Shown piece after piece: positions 42,178 through 46,617 of a DNA stretch of 46,617 nucleotides. The position numbers and the translations under genes were made by a program. Each line of letters opens with the position of its first letter. Positions within the stretch are counted from its first letter, which is position 1. The stretch comes from Cytophagaceae bacterium SCN 52-12. GTDB lineage: Bacteria > Bacteroidota > Bacteroidia > Cytophagales > Spirosomataceae. The stretch spans positions 1 to 46,617 of the forward strand of contig MEDT01000048.1 in assembly GCA_001724175.1 (NCBI GenBank), in the 5' to 3' direction. The notes under the pieces were generated by a model. That model was not told the origin of the DNA. It searched no databases and worked only from the letters and a program-made list of their open reading frames with translations.

Positions 42178-43104
42178 ATGAAAGACAACCGTTTTACCGG
42201 GTTGATCGTGGCGACATTTTCGCCATTTGACCCCAAAGGGAATTTATATCCGGATGGAATCAGGGACTATGCGGAGTACCTCGTATCAAAAGGTGTCAGC
42301 GGGGTGTTCGTCTGCGGGACTTCCGGGGAGGGCTTGCTGCTGTCGGTAAGCGAGCGCATGCAGTTGCTCGAAGCGTGGATGCCTTATCAAAAGCATCTGA
42401 AGATCATTGCCCATGTCTCGACCCCGAATTATGTTGAAGCTTCTGTCTTGGCCGGGCACGCCGGGCAAGTCGGCGTAGACGCCATTGCCTGTATGGGACC
42501 GTGCTATCTTCCGCCGAAAGATCCGGAGGAGCTGGTTGAATTCAATCGTATTGTCGCCGCATCGGCGCCTGACATTGCCTATTATTACTATCATATGCCC
42601 CTGGTATCGGGAGTGCACATTAAGATGAACCAGTTCCTGAAAAAGATCGGGGACAGGATCCCGAATTTTTCCGGTATAAAGTTTACCGCCCCCGATATGA
42701 TGGACATGCAGGAATGCATACTAATGGATGGCGGGAAGTATGATATTCTACACGGGAGCGATGGGATTTTTTTAAGCGGGCTTACCGCAGGAGCGAAAGG
42801 GGGAATAGGGACTTCCTTTAATATCATTCCAGATGTCTTCCAGGAGATCATACAGGCGTACGAAGCGGGTAGCATAGAAGAAGCCCGGGAGCTGCAGATG
42901 CAGGCCGTCGGCGTTTTGAAAATCCTGCACAAGTACGGAGGATCGGTGGTCAGTACGAAGGCGATACTGAATATGATGGGCTTCGAGCTCGGGCCGTGCC
43001 GGCTTCCCCTGAAGAATCTTTCCGGGAATGAGCTTCTGGAATTGAAAGATGAACTGAATGCCATAGGTTTTTTTGACCGGTTTAAATATGCGGAAAATAG
43101 CTAA
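42178..43104 (+). CDS. N-acetylneuraminate lyase-type aldolase (DHDPS/NAL superfamily)
   Basis: 308 residues forming a TIM barrel. The class I aldolase residues are visible: FVCGTSGEGLLLS (the G-T/S-T/S-G-E carboxylate loop), YYYYHMPLVSGV (catalytic Tyr138) and PNFSGIKFTAP (Schiff-base Lys168), with LPLKNLS near the end. The YYYHxP motif, PCYLPP stretch and GPCRLPL tail resemble vertebrate-type neuraminate lyases more than DHDPS. It would cleave N-acetylneuraminate or a relative to ManNAc and pyruvate in the cytoplasm. Other members of the superfamily act on different 2-keto acids, so the exact sugar is not certain. The following symporter start overlaps its end by 17 bp. Confidence 0.87.
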   Translation: MKDNRFTGLIVATFSPFDPKGNLYPDGIRDYAEYLVSKGVSGVFVCGTSGEGLLLSVSERMQLLEAWMPYQKHLKIIAHVSTPNYVEASVLAGHAGQVGVDAIACMGPCYLPPKDPEELVEFNRIVAASAPDIAYYYYHMPLVSGVHIKMNQFLKKIGDRIPNFSGIKFTAPDMMDMQECILMDGGKYDILHGSDGIFLSGLTAGAKGGIGTSFNIIPDVFQEIIQAYEAGSIEEARELQMQAVGVLKILHKYGGSVVSTKAILNMMGFELGPCRLPLKNLSGNELLELKDELNAIGFFDRFKYAENS

Positions 43105-45520
43105 CGCGGTTGTCGTGGCCTTCATTTTGTTCCCCGGTTCCGGCTGCTTTCGCGGCAGTGACGATCAAACGGGGAAGGAGATCGCTGTTTCCAGGCTTGA
43201 GGAGGGGCTCGGTTCCGATTATTTCTGGGTCCGTGTCCACGCCCGTGAATTCCTGGCTCAGCTGCACCCCGGTATACAGACAGATACTTCATTCCGTGCT
43301 TTTTTAAAACAGCATGAGGCAATCCCCGGGGAGCGTATAGGGGCCTGGCGCGTTGGAGCGATGGCCGGTCCGGAGCATGATAAGGGCCGTTTCCTGGATA
43401 AAATAAAGGAAGCATACCTCGACACGGCCGGTACGGACAGGCTTCATGCGGCGGAGTCTCTGGCAAAGCTCGGTGTTGCTATAAAGGATATGCCCGGAGG
43501 AGTGATTCAAAGTGATATCGATTCAGGAGGGAAAATAAAGGGGTATATCCTCTGGGGATTATCGCTGCCGGCGACTCAGGATGCGGCGCCGGATTATAAA
43601 ATGCTTCTGGACGAATTTAAGAAAGGGGATGCCGGTACCTGCGAGTCGATTGCTTACGCGTTGACGAAGCTGCCTGCCCGTATGCCGGCGGAAGTATGGG
43701 AAGAGGTCAGGGAGCTCGCTACGGACAATCGCTGGTCAGAATTTGTAAGAAACAGGCTCAAATTGGCGCTATTCCTCAATTCAGAGAATCCTGGCCAGCG
43801 TGATGCGCTTAAAAAAGAAGTCGTGGATTTCCTTCAAAACGAGGATAAACGTTTGCAATATGCAGCTTGCGAAGCCCTTGCAGCTAAAGGAGACCGTCAT
43901 GATATAGCAGCGCTGGCAAAGATGGTGACGGATGAGCAGCCTGTCGGGCCCGGCAGCGAAGCCGATCCCGGTTTGGTCAAAGCTCATGCCGACGTCAGGA
44001 TCGCAGCGGCTTTTGCCTTGCTGAGCCTCGATAAGCAGACTCCCCGGAGCCCTTCCGGGTTAAGCGACCTGGATTGGGTAGTTATTGTGCTCTTCCTGGT
44101 CTGGATGGTAGGGATAGGCTTCTTTTATTCGATCAAATCGAAAAACAGCGATGACTATTTCCTGGGAGGGAGATCGATGAACCCGATCATGGTCGGTCTT
44201 TCGCTCTTTGCAACGCTGCTGAGCACGCTGAGCTACCTGGCCTATCCGGGTGAAATGATCAAGTACGGGCCGATGATGTTCTTCGGGATATTGGCTTACC
44301 CGATTGCCTATTTTCTTATCGCCCGGTTTATCATCCCGCGGATCATGGAGCTCAATGTCACGAGCGCCTATGAAATACTGGAGCTGAAGCTGGGCGCCAA
44401 GGTCCGCGACCTGGGGACCGTCTTTTTTCTGCTGCTCAGGTTTTTATGGATGGCTACCATTATTTATGCCACGATCAATACGGCGCTGATCCATATCCTG
44501 GGCTTTAGCCAGGACTTCGTACCGTGGGCCTGCCTGCTGCTATCCCTGATCACCGTTTTATATACAACCATGGGAGGGATGAAGGCGGTAGTGCTCACAG
44601 ATGTTATACAGTCGGTGATCATGTTTGCCGGAGCGGTTTTTACGATCGTTGTCATTTCTTTTGACTTCGGAAGCCTGACGGAATGGTTTCCGAAAAAATG
44701 GCTGCCGCATTGGCAGGAGATTACCTGGAAAGTAGACCTGAACCAGCGCATGACCGTCGGCAATATCATGGTGATGGCGCTCCTCTGGAAAGTCTGTACT
44801 TCCGGCTCTGACCAGATGGCGATACAGCGCTACCTGTCGACCAGGGATATTGCTTCGGCGAAGCAGTCCCTGAAAACATCCTTGTGGTCGAGCGCCGTAT
44901 TGCAGATCATCCTGGCGGTATTGGGGCTGGCGCTGGCGTCCTTCTTCCTGAAGCACCCGGAATCTCTCGGACCCGGGACAAGCGTATATGAAAATGCAGA
45001 CACGCTCTTTCCCAGGTTTATCCTGATCGGGCTGCCGGCGGGCATGACCGGCCTCGTGGTCGCAGCTCTCATGTCGGCCGCGATGTCAAGTTTATCATCC
45101 GGTCTTAATTCCTCTTCTTCAGTAATTTACGAAGATATCTGGATCAGGTATTTTCCCGGGTTCATGAAGCATATGCATCCATTGCAAAAAGTACATTGGA
45201 TTTCTGCGATTATGGGGGTAACGGTTTCGGTATGCAGCATGTTCGTAGGACATATCGAGGGTAACCTGCTGGACGTGGTTAATAAGGTAGTCAACCTGGT
45301 AGTGGCCCCGCTTTTTGTCTTATTCTTTATGGCTTTGTTTGTTCCGGGCGCGACGGAGACAGGGACTTTCTGGGGCGGGTTATTTTCGCTATTGATAGCC
45401 GTTTTAATAGCCTTTTTTGATTTTCTCAATCTTGGTGTCCTGATGATCCTGCCCGTTTCACTGGTCAGCGGGATTATCATGAGCACTTTATTAAGTTTTC
45501 TGAGCCGTATCCGTACCTGA
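43088..45520 (+). CDS. Sodium:solute symporter with N-terminal HEAT-like domain
   Basis: 810 residues from ATG at 43088 (MRKIANAVVVAFILFPGSGC, a lipoprotein-like or membrane-anchor signal); an ATG-less extension upstream is in the lyase gene. Residues ~25-325 are soluble and carry HEAT-like repeats (DRLHAAESLAKLGVA; LQYAACEALAAKGDRHDIAALAKM; ADVRIAAAFALLSL). Residues ~328-810 are a complete sodium:solute symporter (SSS) with about 12-13 helices: YFLGGRSMNPIMVGLSLFATLLSTLSYLAYPGE (in part), TTMGGMKAVVLTDVIQ, and LVVAALMSAAMSSLSSGLNSSSSV, the sodium-site region. It should import the sugar released outside. If the first segment is a signal, the HEAT domain is periplasmic. It forms an overlapping pair with the lyase, so sialic-acid-type substrate is inferred. 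Confidence 0.88.
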   Translation: MRKIANAVVVAFILFPGSGCFRGSDDQTGKEIAVSRLEEGLGSDYFWVRVHAREFLAQLHPGIQTDTSFRAFLKQHEAIPGERIGAWRVGAMAGPEHDKGRFLDKIKEAYLDTAGTDRLHAAESLAKLGVAIKDMPGGVIQSDIDSGGKIKGYILWGLSLPATQDAAPDYKMLLDEFKKGDAGTCESIAYALTKLPARMPAEVWEEVRELATDNRWSEFVRNRLKLALFLNSENPGQRDALKKEVVDFLQNEDKRLQYAACEALAAKGDRHDIAALAKMVTDEQPVGPGSEADPGLVKAHADVRIAAAFALLSLDKQTPRSPSGLSDLDWVVIVLFLVWMVGIGFFYSIKSKNSDDYFLGGRSMNPIMVGLSLFATLLSTLSYLAYPGEMIKYGPMMFFGILAYPIAYFLIARFIIPRIMELNVTSAYEILELKLGAKVRDLGTVFFLLLRFLWMATIIYATINTALIHILGFSQDFVPWACLLLSLITVLYTTMGGMKAVVLTDVIQSVIMFAGAVFTIVVISFDFGSLTEWFPKKWLPHWQEITWKVDLNQRMTVGNIMVMALLWKVCTSGSDQMAIQRYLSTRDIASAKQSLKTSLWSSAVLQIILAVLGLALASFFLKHPESLGPGTSVYENADTLFPRFILIGLPAGMTGLVVAALMSAAMSSLSSGLNSSSSVIYEDIWIRYFPGFMKHMHPLQKVHWISAIMGVTVSVCSMFVGHIEGNLLDVVNKVVNLVVAPLFVLFFMALFVPGATETGTFWGGLFSLLIAVLIAFFDFLNLGVLMILPVSLVSGIIMSTLLSFLSRIRT

Positions 45521-45527
45521 TGTAAAC

Positions 45528-45561
45528 TAAAATGAGCTGCCGGCGCCGGCAGCTCATTTTA
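45528..45561. terminator. Bidirectional terminator between the symporter and carB
   Basis: A 34-bp perfect palindrome: an AAAATGAGCTGCCGGC arm and its exact complement with almost no loop, flanked by A and T runs on each side. Genes converge here, so it ends both transcripts. Confidence 0.88.
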
Positions 45562-45586
45562 ACTGTAAAAAAAGAGTTGGGATACC

Positions 45587-46617
45587 CTACCTGCTCAGGT
45601 ACAAATTCCTCTCCCCGTATACTTTCTGAAAGAAATCGTCCGTGAGGTCTTCTATAAAATAGATCGCTTCTCCTGTAGACTTCATTTCAGGTCCGAGCTC
45701 TTTATTGACGTTCGGGAATTTATTAAAGGAGAACACCGGTATTTTAATAGCCCATCCGTTTTTATAGGGATTGAACTTGAAATCCGATATCTTCTTCACG
45801 CCGAGCATCAGCTTTGAAGCGTAGTTGACATAAGGTTCGCGGTAAGCCTTGCTGATGAAAGGCACGGTACGCGACGCTCTCGGGTTGGCTTCGATCACGT
45901 ATACGATGCCGTCCTTAACCGCAAACTGTATATTGATCAGGCCTTTGACCTGCATAGCCTTCGCTATTTTTTTGGTATGCTCTTCGATCTGCCTGATCTC
46001 GTCGGCGGAGAGGCCGAAGGTCGGCAGGGCCGCATGGGAGTCGCCGGAGTGGATCCCGGCAGGCTCGATATGCTCCATGATCCCGATAATGTAGGAATCT
46101 TCCCCGTCGCAGATAGCGTCGGCTTCCGCTTCGATAGCGCCTTCCAGGAAATGATCGAGTAGTATGGTATTGTCGGGGATGTCCTGGAGGATTTTGATGA
46201 CATGCTGTTCAAGCTCCTGCTCGTTGATGACGATCTTCATGCTTTGTCCGCCCAGTACATAGCTTGGCCTTACAAGAAGAGGGAACCCCAGCTCGCGGGA
46301 GAGTTCGGCGGCGGCGTCGGAAGTCCTGACGGTGCCGAATTTGGGATAAGGAATATCGAGATCTCTCAGCAAAGCCGAAAAGCGACCCCTGTCCTCAGCC
46401 CAGTCGAGGGAGTGAAAGCTGGTCCCGATTATTTTAATGCCGTATTTATCCAGTTTCTCGGCCATTTTCAAGGCTGTCTGGCCGCCAAGCTGCACGATGA
46501 CCCCTTCGGGTTTTTCATGCTCTATGATGTCGAAAACATGTTCCCAGAACACCGGCTCAAAATAAAGCTTATCTGAAATATCGGGGTCTGTAGATACTGT
46601 CTCGGGGTTACAGTTGA
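45587..46617 (-). CDS. carB: Carbamoyl-phosphate synthase large subunit (CarB), C-terminal part, 5' partial
   Basis: The frame runs off the right edge; a GTG at 46552 is internal, since NCNPETVSTDPDISDKLYF precedes it in frame. The visible part covers the second (carbamate) ATP-grasp half: GVIVQLGGQTALKMAE, FPLLVRPSYVLGGQSM, HIEPAGIHSGDSHAALP, and NIQFAVKDGIVYVIEANPRASRTVPF (in part). It makes carbamoyl phosphate for pyrimidines and arginine with CarA. It ends ELGPEMKSTGEAIYFIEDL, then ERNLYLSR, with no methylglyoxal-synthase-like allosteric domain; E. coli CarB has ~130 more residues. As I recall, this short form is usual in several Bacteroidota, so it is not a truncation. Confidence 0.96.
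   Translation of the reverse strand, partial: NCNPETVSTDPDISDKLYFEPVFWEHVFDIIEHEKPEGVIVQLGGQTALKMAEKLDKYGIKIIGTSFHSLDWAEDRGRFSALLRDLDIPYPKFGTVRTSDAAAELSRELGFPLLVRPSYVLGGQSMKIVINEQELEQHVIKILQDIPDNTILLDHFLEGAIEAEADAICDGEDSYIIGIMEHIEPAGIHSGDSHAALPTFGLSADEIRQIEEHTKKIAKAMQVKGLINIQFAVKDGIVYVIEANPRASRTVPFISKAYREPYVNYASKLMLGVKKISDFKFNPYKNGWAIKIPVFSFNKFPNVNKELGPEMKSTGEAIYFIEDLTDDFFQKVYGERNLYLSR

Noticed and set aside
45587-46552. carB as a broken or truncated pseudogene
   Set aside because: Reading frame is intact to the window edge and the short C-terminus with ERNLYLSR is, to my knowledge, a normal Bacteroidota form.
1-46617. CRISPR arrays, rRNA genes, insertion sequences, integrases or prophage genes
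   Set aside because: No repeat-spacer pattern, rRNA signature, transposase or integrase motif was found on either strand.

Overview
The window is chromosomal DNA from a member of the Bacteroidota, probably an environmental, polysaccharide-degrading lineage of the Cytophagales/Sphingobacteriales type. The evidence is a type IX secretion C-terminal sorting domain of each type (type B in the first gene, type A in the PQQ-type dehydrogenase), a PorP/SprF protein, gliding lipoprotein GldD, a SusC/SusD pair, a Bacteroidota histone H1-like protein, a DUF5053 gene, and several exact matches to the Bacteroidota promoter consensus (TTTG, about 20 bp, TAnnTTTG). Base composition is close to 50 % GC by eye and fairly even. 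No rRNA, tRNA, CRISPR array, transposase or phage structural gene was found. The species cannot be named from this sequence.

Layout. 1-2775: the 3' part of a large PKD-repeat type IX substrate, coupled to a PorP/SprF gene. 2793-5451: an aldo/keto reductase and a secreted PQQ-type sugar dehydrogenase, both on the minus strand. 5650-9235: a stand-alone acyl-CoA carboxylase carboxyltransferase subunit, then a secreted two-domain esterase (alpha/beta hydrolase plus SGNH). 9232-11059: ispD and queA. 11461-13163: an alpha-oxoamine synthase (serine palmitoyltransferase-like) and a histone H1-like protein. 13241-15161: a MaoC hydratase and a POT peptide transporter. 15355-16803: nuoJ and nuoK with no other complex I genes, then a PD-(D/E)XK nuclease-like protein. 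16823-20446: a 1207-residue soluble hybrid histidine kinase. 20570-23506: rsmA, mgtE, dtd and mazG-like, a tight operon. 23667-28321: an XRE-DUF4870 membrane regulator, a serine hydrolase, a coupled pair (siroheme-synthase NAD domain plus a protein that looks like a dead ImmA/IrrE protease), gldD and a secreted unknown. 28474-31656: glmS diverging from rpsL-rpsG, after which the str operon stops at a terminator. 31708-32936: a small two-gene unit (42 aa plus DUF5053) and a barrel-like outer-membrane protein.

33079-45520 is the most interesting part: a polysaccharide-utilisation-type locus for a sialic-acid-like sugar. In order it has a FadR/GntR regulator, SusC, SusD, a secreted protein made of two tandem sialidase-like propellers, an SASA-family (sialate O-acetylesterase-type) lipoprotein, a small SGNH hydrolase, an N-acetylneuraminate-lyase-type aldolase, and a sodium:solute symporter carrying about 320 extra N-terminal residues with HEAT-like repeats. 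The inferred logic is surface capture and outer-membrane import (SusCD), trimming in the periplasm (sialidase-like protein and two esterases), inner-membrane uptake (symporter) and cytoplasmic aldol cleavage (lyase), under GntR control. The later steps (ManNAc epimerase, kinase, NagA/NagB) are not in the window. The window ends in carB on the minus strand, a form without the usual C-terminal allosteric domain.
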